Positions 52,301 through 58,579 of a stretch of 64,000 nt of DNA are shown here, one piece after another (position 1 is the first letter of the stretch; every line of letters begins with the position of its first letter). Made by a program: the position numbers and the translations under genes. Below the pieces are notes generated by a model. The model did no database searches. It had not been told where the DNA came from and saw only the letters and a list, made by a program, of their open reading frames with translations. Source of the stretch: Ruminiclostridium cellobioparum subsp. termitidis CT1112 (GTDB taxonomy: Bacteria > Bacillota > Clostridia > Acetivibrionales > DSM-1351); NCBI RefSeq assembly GCF_000350485.1, contig NZ_AORV01000022.1:1-64000 (forward strand). Direction: 5' to 3'.

Positions 52301-52488
52301 CCTGTCTTGGTACTAGAAAAGAAATCGCTTGCAAAATAGTATGTATCTCTGTCAAGAGTTAAACCGGTTACGGCTTGAGCCGCATGGGCAGTAATGCCCG
52401 TTGGTACCACTCCCGAAGTAAATACCGATACAAACAGCATCGCGATGACCAAAATTCTAGCAATCGTTTTTCTTGCCTGTACGTTCAT
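46330..52488 (-). CDS. SLH-anchored multidomain GH43 glycosidase (exo-beta-1,3-galactanase-like)
   Basis: A 2052-residue secreted, wall-bound enzyme. Order (approximate residues): signal peptide 1-37; Big_2 Ig-like 40-127; LamG-like beta-sandwich 130-348; six Big_2 repeats 350-880; GH43 catalytic domain 890-1205; CBM-like beta-sandwich 1210-1360; another Big_2 1365-1445; two fibronectin-III-like repeats 1450-1635; Gly/Ser linker; pre-SLH domain ending H-F-S-R-Y-A-V; three SLH repeats 1868-2052. In the catalytic domain D-G-N-P-I-Y-S-Q-G-G-G-I, G-R-E-G-N-C-M-F (likely acid Glu1085) and V-S-Q-T-G-F-F-V (Gln1141) fit the GH43_24-type group, which uses Gln as base. ATG 52488 has GGGAGG upstream; the frame from 52503 includes it. 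Substrate inferred to be a galactan. Confidence 0.85.
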   Translation of the reverse strand: MNVQARKTIARILVIAMLFVSVFTSGVVPTGITAHAAQAVTGLTLDRDTYYFASDFFSSTKTGSAPTTQLAASVQPAGATTSIAWQSSDTGVATVDSNGVVTAVGKGTALITATTQDGGYTASCAVYVPYVSESFDNLALDNTWGCVKSLAGAAMNNIVTTVPGVTGNVFQFSSNASGDRDSRKAFTSVVNKKIVINFDWNVGAPVNSTGMIKIQDSSSNNYITFGITNTVNGVLYDTKPNLAKFEAITLPGASSGSQTAARIAPSGFDIPNTTYNVNVILDFVNKKINFTFTDKSDSTKTVTVNDIPFSTAVTYTNNFGGITCYWQRPGTASWSSWIDNLNVYGTIPPITSVSLDKTSLSLCNVPEAASNKAFLKATVNPNAPGINQTVIWTSSDPSIATVNSLGVVTAVTTGAITVTATSVDDPAKTASCDVTVRPLNQVTDIDIFDGSSNVKSTTMGAITADVLQLYPQVNPADADFRSATWTSSNPAVAQVNPSTGLVYVKAPGQALIDLTVDAFPEYGGSTQTASVTIQASGAPLPWIPVTGVTLGNSILSLNVGGADAVLTPAIEPYNATDTYLNWSTSNPLVATVSANGAVTPKGSGTAAITVTTDDGGFTATCDVTVKVGVTGVTLNKSNLSLVTAQGPVSLSAIISPVNASNQNLTWISSKPDVAAVANGVVTPVGAGTATITVTTVDGGFNATCSVAVTQSVTGLTLSKSNLELSVGGPGASVASIAQPATALDRNVTWTSSDPAVATVSSNGIVTPVGAGTATITATAIDGGFTADCAVTVLPNVPATGVSLDKSYITLPAGGATGSLTAAFEPVNASNKNIVWTTDNPAAATVAEGVVTSVSAGTAVITAKTVDGAFEATCTVEVVRLNKTITNDTFYKDIDGNPIYSQGGGIFKFGDKYYWYGVRYKEAPIYYNNPLNGKIDTCTFDAFTCYSSTDLVNWKNEGDVMNDQSAGMQATVWVGRMGVAYNQNTKKYVLLSQYEDNDNMAHNNILFATSDSPTGPFVFDHVLVDMPFFVNGGTGDQTVFVDDDGKAYLICSSASGRTNTYVVPLRESDYLDLEAPTKIFGGAGREGNCMFKYNGRYYVCSSDLHGWNTSNTYMISASNILGPYSPETVMTNSEKSYSHVSQTGFFVTVTGTSRTTVIYCGDRWSDFAGNGLGYNQWVPLSFEGDNPIFNDLSQWNLNAEEGTWTVGTANNYIHNPEFEADRIVVPKPVGWDVSDNVEGAANANLSTKSFRPYAGNYVWQQKASSYYTASLKQVITDLPNGSYTLKAWVRSSGGQNICDIYAKNYGGPELAYSAKTAIGSWTQVTVSNNIAVTNGQCEVGVYSDSPANNWVQIDNLTLTKNAEPVKGVSFDKSKLKLNLGGASDKLELVFNPQDAAVKNVIWSTGDSMVATVDDNGNVTPVGLGATAITAKTVDGNFVATCDVEVITDTTAPAEVTGAVVTEGNGQLTITWTDPTDADFHHVLVSGDGITEQSISAGIQTAKIIGLSNGTEYTVVLKTVDTVGNISTGASVRGTPVQDAVPDTKAPEEVTGAAVNAGNGQLTLTWTDPTDADFDHVLVSGNGIAEKNVSKGVQAATVTGLTNGTNYTIVLKTVDTTGNMSSGTSITGKPVAPAPTEGGSAGGSSGSSGGGSSGSTVETPKTKVEGDTIKTAPPVLNTSTGIATVPVKEEDIKKAVENAKADAKGVKSVSIVIPEVNGAKAYDTELPISAFTADKAGIKLVIITQLGTMEAPAGMINTIDTANAKSIVLSMAAADASSAKSDTKRKIGNRPVVELNIKVDGKVVAWSNTNAAVTVKIPYNPTAEELANKQYLKVLYLGESGKTEIINAQFVAEEKAMVFTTTHFSRYAVVFTKVNFSDLEKHSWAAEAINTLASNGTIDGTSATDYSPAKNVTRGEYLAWLVRTLGLEAEYSSNFSDIKASEKYCNEIGIAKALGITVGYDGKFSPDKEISRQDMAVMTIKALQAAKKKLNPGNASDLKKYADSNKVAKYAVENIATMVKMGFITGRSSTTVNPADPTTRAEAAAILYKIYTQK

Positions 52489-52534
52489 TAAATTACCTCC
52501 CAAATTATTTTTTTGTAGTTATATTTCTGATGCA

Positions 52535-52549
52535 GATATCACTGATATC
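52535..52549. repeat. Palindrome GATATCA-C-TGATATC in the GH43 gene leader
   Basis: Perfect 7-bp inverted arms around a single base, 47 bases before the GH43 gene start. Candidate operator or short leader hairpin. Confidence 0.45.
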
Positions 52550-52728
52550 CGACTTACTACCGTTGGTCCCCATTAAGATAAATATTTAAGTGAATAATTT
52601 AAGAATGTAAGAAAGATAAGTGACAATATATAAACTATACATAAAATAGCAACATAATTCGAATAATGGTAATTAGCCTCATACCTTATATAAAGGTAAA
52701 AAATATGATTATTCTTTTAGACACTTGG

Positions 52729-52757
52729 ATTATACAGAATAATAATTTAAATTTGAA
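52729..52757 (-). promoter_or_regulatory. Sigma-A-type promoter for the GH43 surface protein gene
   Basis: On the minus strand TTCAAA (52757-52752), a 17-base spacer, and a perfect TATAAT (52734-52729). Confidence 0.65.
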
Positions 52758-52926
52758 CATGGTTATTTTACTATTTGCTTTGAAATATTATGTTATTTAA
52801 AAACTGTACATTCATGCCCCTTGTCAGGAATGGATTTCAACTCATGGATAACAGCCTGCAATATATCTGTTCTATAAAAACATATTAGCTTATATAAATA
52901 TATGAAACTAAAAATGAATCTTTCTA

Positions 52927-52960
52927 TAAAAAAGGGCGTCTTCAAGAGACGACCCTTTTT
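52927..52960. terminator. Terminator after the sugar ABC operon
   Basis: AAAAGGG-CGTCT and AGACG-ACCCTTTT arms form a GC-rich stem with one mismatch and flanking A/T tracts on both sides; on the minus strand it ends in TTTTTTATAG. It follows the binding-protein gene stop (53013) by about 50 bases. Confidence 0.85.
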
Positions 52961-53012
52961 ACTGCATTTATGATTTCATCACTTATGACTTGATTCTAAA
53001 ACATTAAACAAT

Positions 53013-54635
53013 TTAATTCATGCTTGTCTTATAAGCGTCTGTCTGAGTCTTCATCTCTGCAAAAAGCTTTTCAAAACCGGCAGCGGTAAGCTTCTTGTCA
53101 AGTGTATCGAATGCCGCATCGATATCCTTAAACATACCAAGGTTGATAGGATTGAAGTATTGTACAATTACAGGATTCAAGCTGGCAACTTCAGTCTTAA
53201 CCTTATCGGTATTTGGTGTGAATGCTGCATATACACACGGTGCAACCTTCTTCTTGGCATCTTCTCTTAACTGAACATATTCATCACTCCACGCTGCCTG
53301 CGTCTTGAGCAGATCCTTATTGGTGAACCAGAAACCTGATGCATCCGGCGGATAAGTATTCTTGTCTGCAGTTAACCCGTCAGGAAGAGCAATCTTTCCG
53401 TCTTTAACTACAAAGTTAACACCTTCGATTCCATAGTAAGCAATTTGATTGTATTCAACATCTTCCATTATCAAATCCATTGCCATCAATGTTCTTTCCG
53501 GATTCTTTGACTTTGCAGTTACAGCGAAACCGTTGTTTATATATGAATCCTGCGGATATGTTCCCTTGGCTGTAAGACCGGATATTACCTTGGTCTCCCA
53601 ACCCATTGATTGAGCCTTTGTCAACGTTGACTGAATATCGACTGTATTACCAAAGGCTACGCCTGATTTTCCCTGTTCAAAGGAATCCTTGCTGCGAACT
53701 TTATTTGAGTAGGCATTTCTGTTCAAATATCCTTTGTCGTACCAACCCTTGATAACTTTTGCAGCCACCTTGTAGTCGTTTACAACAGAAGGATCTGTCA
53801 TCTTTATCAGTGTACCGTTTGGATCATCCGAATCATATACTATGCCTGAACCGCCGCTTGTCGCCGCAAGTAAATCCGTGTAACCCTTTGACTCAGCCTT
53901 TAAGGTGTAGTTGAAAGGTCTTCCGATATCTATGGCACTATCAATATTTAATGGAATCATACCAGGTTCGTTTTTCTTTATTGCTTCAAGATATGGTTCT
54001 ATATCTTTCCAACTGTTTACTTCAGGAACATCGTACTTCTTTCTCAAATCTTCTCTGATTATACACTCATCAACTTTTTTGTCCGGTGTTGCAGTAGGAA
54101 CCATAAATATTTTTCCGTTTATATAAGCTTCTTTCCATGCTCTTGCATCTGTTGCTGCATAATGCTTTGGCATATATGTCCTGACCATGTCATCATTCAA
54201 CTCATAAAAAGCTCCCTTTGCAGCTTCCTGTCCATAATATGCCCAGTTTGCGGTAAATATCCAGTCCACATTATCCCCGGATGCCAATACCAGAGGATAC
54301 TTGGCCTGCAGGTCTCCCCAGCCGATGTAATTAATCTTCAAAGTAGCATTAATGTCTTTTAAGAGCTTTTCATTAAGCTTTTCCAATACAGCATCCATAC
54401 CCTGAGGGCGGTCACCCAATAAGTAGCCTGTCAACTCAACCTCATTTGAAGTATCGATCTTGGATGCTCCCGCTGCTGTTGAATCATTTGCAGTACCTGT
54501 CGATACAGAGGCGGATGCTGCAGCTGTTGACTCACCTGCTGACTTGCTGCCGCCACATCCGGTCAAACCTGTTGCAAGTGTCATAAATATTGCCAATGAC
54601 AGGCATAGTGATCTAGCTGTTTTTTTTGCATGCAT
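53013..54635 (-). CDS. Extracellular sugar-binding lipoprotein (LplA type)
   Basis: A 540-residue lipoprotein, SBP family 1 with the long DUF3502-like C-terminal region seen in LplA/YtcQ-type proteins for oligosaccharides. Lipobox L-T-G-C puts the acylated Cys at residue 27; a Ser/Ala/Thr linker follows. AGGAGG precedes the ATG. It is the last gene of an operon with two permeases (56557 and 55579); no ATPase adjoins, as usual for this importer class, which borrows a shared MsmX-type ATPase. It is closely similar throughout to the protein at 56788-58395. Ligand not determinable; the neighbourhood suggests a plant-glycan oligosaccharide. Confidence 0.88.
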   Translation of the reverse strand: MHAKKTARSLCLSLAIFMTLATGLTGCGGSKSAGESTAAASASVSTGTANDSTAAGASKIDTSNEVELTGYLLGDRPQGMDAVLEKLNEKLLKDINATLKINYIGWGDLQAKYPLVLASGDNVDWIFTANWAYYGQEAAKGAFYELNDDMVRTYMPKHYAATDARAWKEAYINGKIFMVPTATPDKKVDECIIREDLRKKYDVPEVNSWKDIEPYLEAIKKNEPGMIPLNIDSAIDIGRPFNYTLKAESKGYTDLLAATSGGSGIVYDSDDPNGTLIKMTDPSVVNDYKVAAKVIKGWYDKGYLNRNAYSNKVRSKDSFEQGKSGVAFGNTVDIQSTLTKAQSMGWETKVISGLTAKGTYPQDSYINNGFAVTAKSKNPERTLMAMDLIMEDVEYNQIAYYGIEGVNFVVKDGKIALPDGLTADKNTYPPDASGFWFTNKDLLKTQAAWSDEYVQLREDAKKKVAPCVYAAFTPNTDKVKTEVASLNPVIVQYFNPINLGMFKDIDAAFDTLDKKLTAAGFEKLFAEMKTQTDAYKTSMN

Positions 54636-54691
54636 TTTTAATTCCTCCTATAATTATTCTTTGTTTTATCAATATCTGGGATTCCCCAGTA

Positions 54692-55579
54692 TTAACCCTT
54701 TACTGCGCCAATTGTTACACCCTTTACAAAATATTTTTGAACAAAAGGATAGAGGAAAACTATCGGACCTGCTGATACAACTGTCATTGCCAATTTCAAG
54801 GTTTCCTTGGGCATATCAAGCCTGCTTACATAATTAACCATGCTGGAGGCCATGTTTGCACTTGACAGTATTTGATATAAAACATATTGAAGTGGGAACA
54901 GCTTGTCATTCTGCATGAACATCATGGGCGTCCACCAGTCGTTCCAGTATCCGAGTGCGGTAAACAATCCTATTGATGCAAGCGCAGCCTTTGACAACGG
55001 AAGTACCATTTGAATGAATATTCTGAAATCTCCGGCTCCGTCAATTTTAGCCGATTCAATCAGGGAATCCGGGATCGATCCTTTTATGAAATTTCTGAGG
55101 ATGAGTATATTCATGGCACTGAACATCGGTACCAGTAACAGTACCAGTAAATTGTCCTGAAGATGCAGCGTATTTGAAACGATTATATAATATGGTGCCA
55201 AACCACCATTGAACAAGGTTGTAAAAAATATAAAGAAGGCTAAGGTATTTCTGTATTTTATTTCTTTTCTAAACATTACATAGGCTGCCATTGATGACAG
55301 AAAAAGCGATATAACCGTTCCCACCAGGGTTATAAATATTGTTACGCCGTACGCCCTCAACATTTTTTCGGGATATGCAAATATCATTGAATAGGCATCA
55401 ACTGATAATTCTTTGGGAAGAAGTGAAAATCCATGGTTTAGAATATAATGCTCAGAGGTAAATGAGTTCATTATCAATATTAAAAATGGAGCTACCGTAA
55501 ATATTGCAAATAAACTGACTACGATATATGAAATTATATTTAATGCAATGTAGTCTGCTGTTTTTTTCAAAATTACCAA
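54692..55579 (-). CDS. Carbohydrate ABC transporter permease (YtcP/LplC type)
   Basis: A 295-residue inner-membrane permease of the MalG-like class with about six transmembrane segments. The coupling loop near residues 165-195 has D-S-L-I-E-S-A-K-I-D-G-A-G-D-F-R-I-F, the E-A-A-x-x-D-G-A motif. No ATG fits the start; TTG 55579 with AGGA 7 bases upstream is preferred, and TTG 55570 is an alternative. Ends 56 bases before the binding-protein start. Confidence 0.92.
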   Translation of the reverse strand: MVILKKTADYIALNIISYIVVSLFAIFTVAPFLILIMNSFTSEHYILNHGFSLLPKELSVDAYSMIFAYPEKMLRAYGVTIFITLVGTVISLFLSSMAAYVMFRKEIKYRNTLAFFIFFTTLFNGGLAPYYIIVSNTLHLQDNLLVLLLVPMFSAMNILILRNFIKGSIPDSLIESAKIDGAGDFRIFIQMVLPLSKAALASIGLFTALGYWNDWWTPMMFMQNDKLFPLQYVLYQILSSANMASSMVNYVSRLDMPKETLKLAMTVVSAGPIVFLYPFVQKYFVKGVTIGAVKG

Positions 55580-55627
55580 CCCGCTTTCCTAATTGTTTTT
55601 GTTTTAAATTAATGTTTTAACTGAACT

Positions 55628-56557
55628 TTAGAATAAGGCGTTTTCGTTATCAACCTTTCTTACAACCCCATTAACGATTAAGATAATTACAAAGCACAGA
55701 ACCGACTGGTAGAAACCAGCTGCAGATGCCATACCGAAGTCCTGGGTACCCATCAGCGACCTGAATACAAGGGTATCAATAATGTCTGTGGCATCCATCA
55801 GAATACCGTTGTTCCCTATAATGTTATAGAACATGTCAAACTCGCCTCTTAATATCCTTCCGACACCCATCAGAACAAGTACTATAATGGTCGGCCTCAG
55901 CAAAGGAAGTGTTATCTTCGTTATTTTCTGGAACATGTTTGCTCCATCGATTGTGGCCGCTTCATAGCATTCCTGGTCTATACCCATAATCGCGGCAAGA
56001 TACAGTACACTTCCAAACCCCACCCATTTCCATACATACAGTACAGGAAGCAGTATTACCCAGTTTGCCGGCTCGGCATAAATATCAATTGGTTGTCCGC
56101 CCACATTTTTTATTAGGGTGTTCACCAGACCATAATCGTAGTTAAAAAAGTTATAGATGAAAGCAGCTACTACAACCCAGGATATGAAATACGGCAGAAA
56201 CATAAACGATTGTGCTATTTTCTTAAACCACTTGTTTGATATCTCAGATATCATAATTGCAGTTAATATTGAGAAAAATGTGTAGCATGCCAAAAACACC
56301 ACGTTATACTCCAACGTATTTTTTGTGACCTGCCAGGCTTTACCTGACGCAAAGAAAAATCTGAAATTTTCTATTCCGTTCCATGGACTGAATAATATAC
56401 CGCCTCTGATGTTGAATTCCTTAAATGCAAGTATAATACCACCCATTGGTACATATGCAAATATTATAAAATATAGTGCTACCGGTAAAAACATGAGATA
56501 CAGAACTTTATTTTTATAAATCTCACTGAAGAAACCTCCGTTTATTCTTGATTTCAT
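55628..56557 (-). CDS. Carbohydrate ABC transporter permease (YteP/LplB type)
   Basis: An approximately 309-residue permease of the MalF-like class with six or so transmembrane segments and the coupling motif Y-E-A-A-T-I-D-G-A-N-M-F-Q-K-I near residue 200. It starts at ATG 56557, with AAGGAG 11 bases upstream; the upstream in-frame GTG 56569 overlaps that site. First gene of the importer operon, partner of the permease at 54692. Confidence 0.92.
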   Translation of the reverse strand: MKSRINGGFFSEIYKNKVLYLMFLPVALYFIIFAYVPMGGIILAFKEFNIRGGILFSPWNGIENFRFFFASGKAWQVTKNTLEYNVVFLACYTFFSILTAIMISEISNKWFKKIAQSFMFLPYFISWVVVAAFIYNFFNYDYGLVNTLIKNVGGQPIDIYAEPANWVILLPVLYVWKWVGFGSVLYLAAIMGIDQECYEAATIDGANMFQKITKITLPLLRPTIIVLVLMGVGRILRGEFDMFYNIIGNNGILMDATDIIDTLVFRSLMGTQDFGMASAAGFYQSVLCFVIILIVNGVVRKVDNENALF

Positions 56558-56730
56558 TAATTTGACCACTCCTTCATGTCGCTGTTTATTAGTGCATTAA
56601 AGTATTTAGTGAATAGCTTTGATTATGGGTTTCTTTACAGCTTTTATTTTAGTATCAGTGCTGTTTTATTTAAACACCATAGAATTACTATTATCTTTGT
56701 AATATTATGAAGTTTGTGTATTCAGACGCA

Positions 56731-56779
56731 AAAAGGCCTGTTCGGCTGTTGTCCACAGGGACAGCCGAACAGGCCTTTT
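56731..56779. terminator. Strong bidirectional terminator between second binding-protein gene and permease operon
   Basis: AAAAGGCCTGTTCGGCTGT (56731-56749) and its perfect 19-base complement (56761-56779) enclose an 11-base loop, with A and T tracts at the outer ends. It sits 9 bases after the stop of the upstream binding-protein gene and should isolate it from the permease genes. Confidence 0.9.
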
Positions 56780-56787
56780 GAAACGGA

Positions 56788-58395
56788 TTATTTCATTAGT
56801 TCTTTTTTGTATTCATCAGTTTGGTGCTTCATTTCTTCCATTACTTTATCAAATCCAGCAGAAGTGAGCCTTTCATCAAATACATCAAAAGCCTCGTCCA
56901 CATCTTTAATCATTCCTAAATTAATGGGATTGAAGTATTGCACAACTACCTGATTAAGATTTGAGACTTCGGTTTTTATATTTGATATATCTGGTACAAA
57001 AGCTGAATAGGCATATGGCGCTATTTGCTTTTTTGCCGCTTCCCTAAGCTGTATATATTCATCATTCCAATTTTCAGGACACTTAAGCAGGTTTTTATTT
57101 ACAAACCAGAAACCTGCCAGGTCAGGAGGAAATGTGTTAGTTTCAGAGGTTACACCATCCGGGAGTGCAATCTTTCCATTTTTTATCACATAATTCTTGC
57201 CCTCAATCCCGTAATATACAAGCTGATTATATTCAGGCTCCTCCATTATCAAATCCATAGCCATCATGGTTCTTTCAGGATTCTTTGATTTGGAAACAAT
57301 GGCAAAACCGTTATTAATATGAGAGTCCTGAGGGTAAGTTCCCTTTTTGCTCAGCCCAGGTATGATTTTCACTTTCCACCCCTGTTCATTCACCTTGTTA
57401 AAAATATTCTGCATATCAACTGTATTCCCATAGGCTATTGAAGATTTTCCGGATAAAAATGAATCCATACTCCTGACTTTGTTGGAGAATGCATTTTTAT
57501 TTATATAACCTTTGTCATACCAGTCCTTTATTTTATAAGCCGCATTTTTATAATCATTTATAACCTCGGGATCAGTTATCTTGAACAATTTACCTTCCGG
57601 GTCGTCGGTGTCGGACACTATGCCGCTTCCGCCGCTGGTTGCAAAAAACAGGTCAAAGTAGCTTTTTGAAGTTGCAGCCAATTGATAAAAAAATGGCCTT
57701 GTAATATCTATGGCACTGTCCACACTTATAGGGATCATATCAGGTTCATTCTTTTTAATGGCTTCCAGGTAGGGCTCTATATCCAGCCACTTGTTAACTT
57801 CAGGCACATTATATTTTTGTCTCAAGTCTTCTCTAATAGCCACCTCATTCACCTTGATATCGGGAGTTGAGGTCGGTATCATAAAAAGCTTTCCTCCAAT
57901 AAGCCCTTCCTTCCAGGCCTGAGGATTAGTTGCCTTATAATGGCGCGGCATATACTTCCTGACCATATCCTGTTTTATTTCCAGAAAAGCCCCTTTTGCG
58001 GCTTCCTGCCCGTAATATGCCCAGTTTCCGGTAAAAATCCAATCCAGATCTTCTCCTGATGCAAGAACAAGTGCATATTTGGATTGTAAATCACCCCAAC
58101 GGATGTAATTGATCTCCATTGTAGTATTGATATCGTTTAAAAGCTTTTCATTAAGCTTTTCCAGTACATCGTTCATTCCCGGCAGCCTTTCACCTATAAG
58201 ATAGCCGGTGATTTTAACTTTTGCAGACATATCTATTCCAGCTTTTGTGTTATATTGAAATGTTCCTGATGCTTCTGAATCTTTATAAAAGGTTGCAATG
58301 TCGGTATTAGGCACTTCTTCCCCACAACCGGAAAGTATAAGCAAAGATAAAATTATGGGTATTGCATAAGCACACAGGGATTTTTTCTTTCTCAT
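56788..58395 (-). CDS. Second extracellular sugar-binding lipoprotein (paralogue)
   Basis: A 535-residue lipoprotein paralogous along its whole length to the protein at 53013 (shared blocks include D-W-I-F-T-G-N-W-A-Y-Y-G-Q-E-A-A-K-G-A-F and P-V-V-N-F-F-type C-terminal region). Lipobox L-S-G-C gives Cys24. GGAGG lies before ATG 58395; the frame from 58440 would include it. It precedes the permeases but is separated by a strong terminator, and is divergent from a YesN/YesM pair. It may feed the same permeases with another ligand, or act as a sensor input; both are inference. Confidence 0.88.
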   Translation of the reverse strand: MRKKKSLCAYAIPIILSLLILSGCGEEVPNTDIATFYKDSEASGTFQYNTKAGIDMSAKVKITGYLIGERLPGMNDVLEKLNEKLLNDINTTMEINYIRWGDLQSKYALVLASGEDLDWIFTGNWAYYGQEAAKGAFLEIKQDMVRKYMPRHYKATNPQAWKEGLIGGKLFMIPTSTPDIKVNEVAIREDLRQKYNVPEVNKWLDIEPYLEAIKKNEPDMIPISVDSAIDITRPFFYQLAATSKSYFDLFFATSGGSGIVSDTDDPEGKLFKITDPEVINDYKNAAYKIKDWYDKGYINKNAFSNKVRSMDSFLSGKSSIAYGNTVDMQNIFNKVNEQGWKVKIIPGLSKKGTYPQDSHINNGFAIVSKSKNPERTMMAMDLIMEEPEYNQLVYYGIEGKNYVIKNGKIALPDGVTSETNTFPPDLAGFWFVNKNLLKCPENWNDEYIQLREAAKKQIAPYAYSAFVPDISNIKTEVSNLNQVVVQYFNPINLGMIKDVDEAFDVFDERLTSAGFDKVMEEMKHQTDEYKKELMK

Positions 58396-58445
58396 AAAAT
58401 TCCTCCAATGCCGGATAAAAATTATTGAAGTTAAGTACATTATAG

Positions 58446-58511
58446 CATGTTTACATAAAAATAAAACAAGGAGAGCGATTGTAATATTTGCTCAAATCCT
58501 TCCATGTTTAC
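58446..58511. repeat. Direct repeats in the divergent promoter region
   Basis: CATGTTTAC occurs at 58446-58454 and again at 58503-58511, 57 bases apart, in the 184-base gap between the divergent binding-protein gene (58395) and response-regulator gene (58580). AraC-type regulators bind spaced direct repeats, so these are candidate YesN sites; spacing is longer than usual. Confidence 0.4.
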
Positions 58512-58579
58512 TTATACATCACATATATGTTACTATATTAATGTCTTGCAAACCTATCTTGCTTAGGAGCGATGTCCAT

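Larger units (their letters stand above)
52504..52926 (-). promoter_or_regulatory. Long AT-rich leader/promoter region of the GH43 surface protein gene
   Basis: This 423-base gap contains no credible gene. It carries a promoter (52729-52757), which implies a 5' UTR of about 235 bases, and a palindrome near the start codon (52535-52549). The rest is AT-rich with no recognised riboswitch motif. Confidence 0.6.

Noticed and set aside
46330-52488. Possible CRISPR or tandem DNA repeat array
   Set aside because: The periodicity of about 250 bases reflects diverged Big_2 protein domains, not short identical repeats with spacers.
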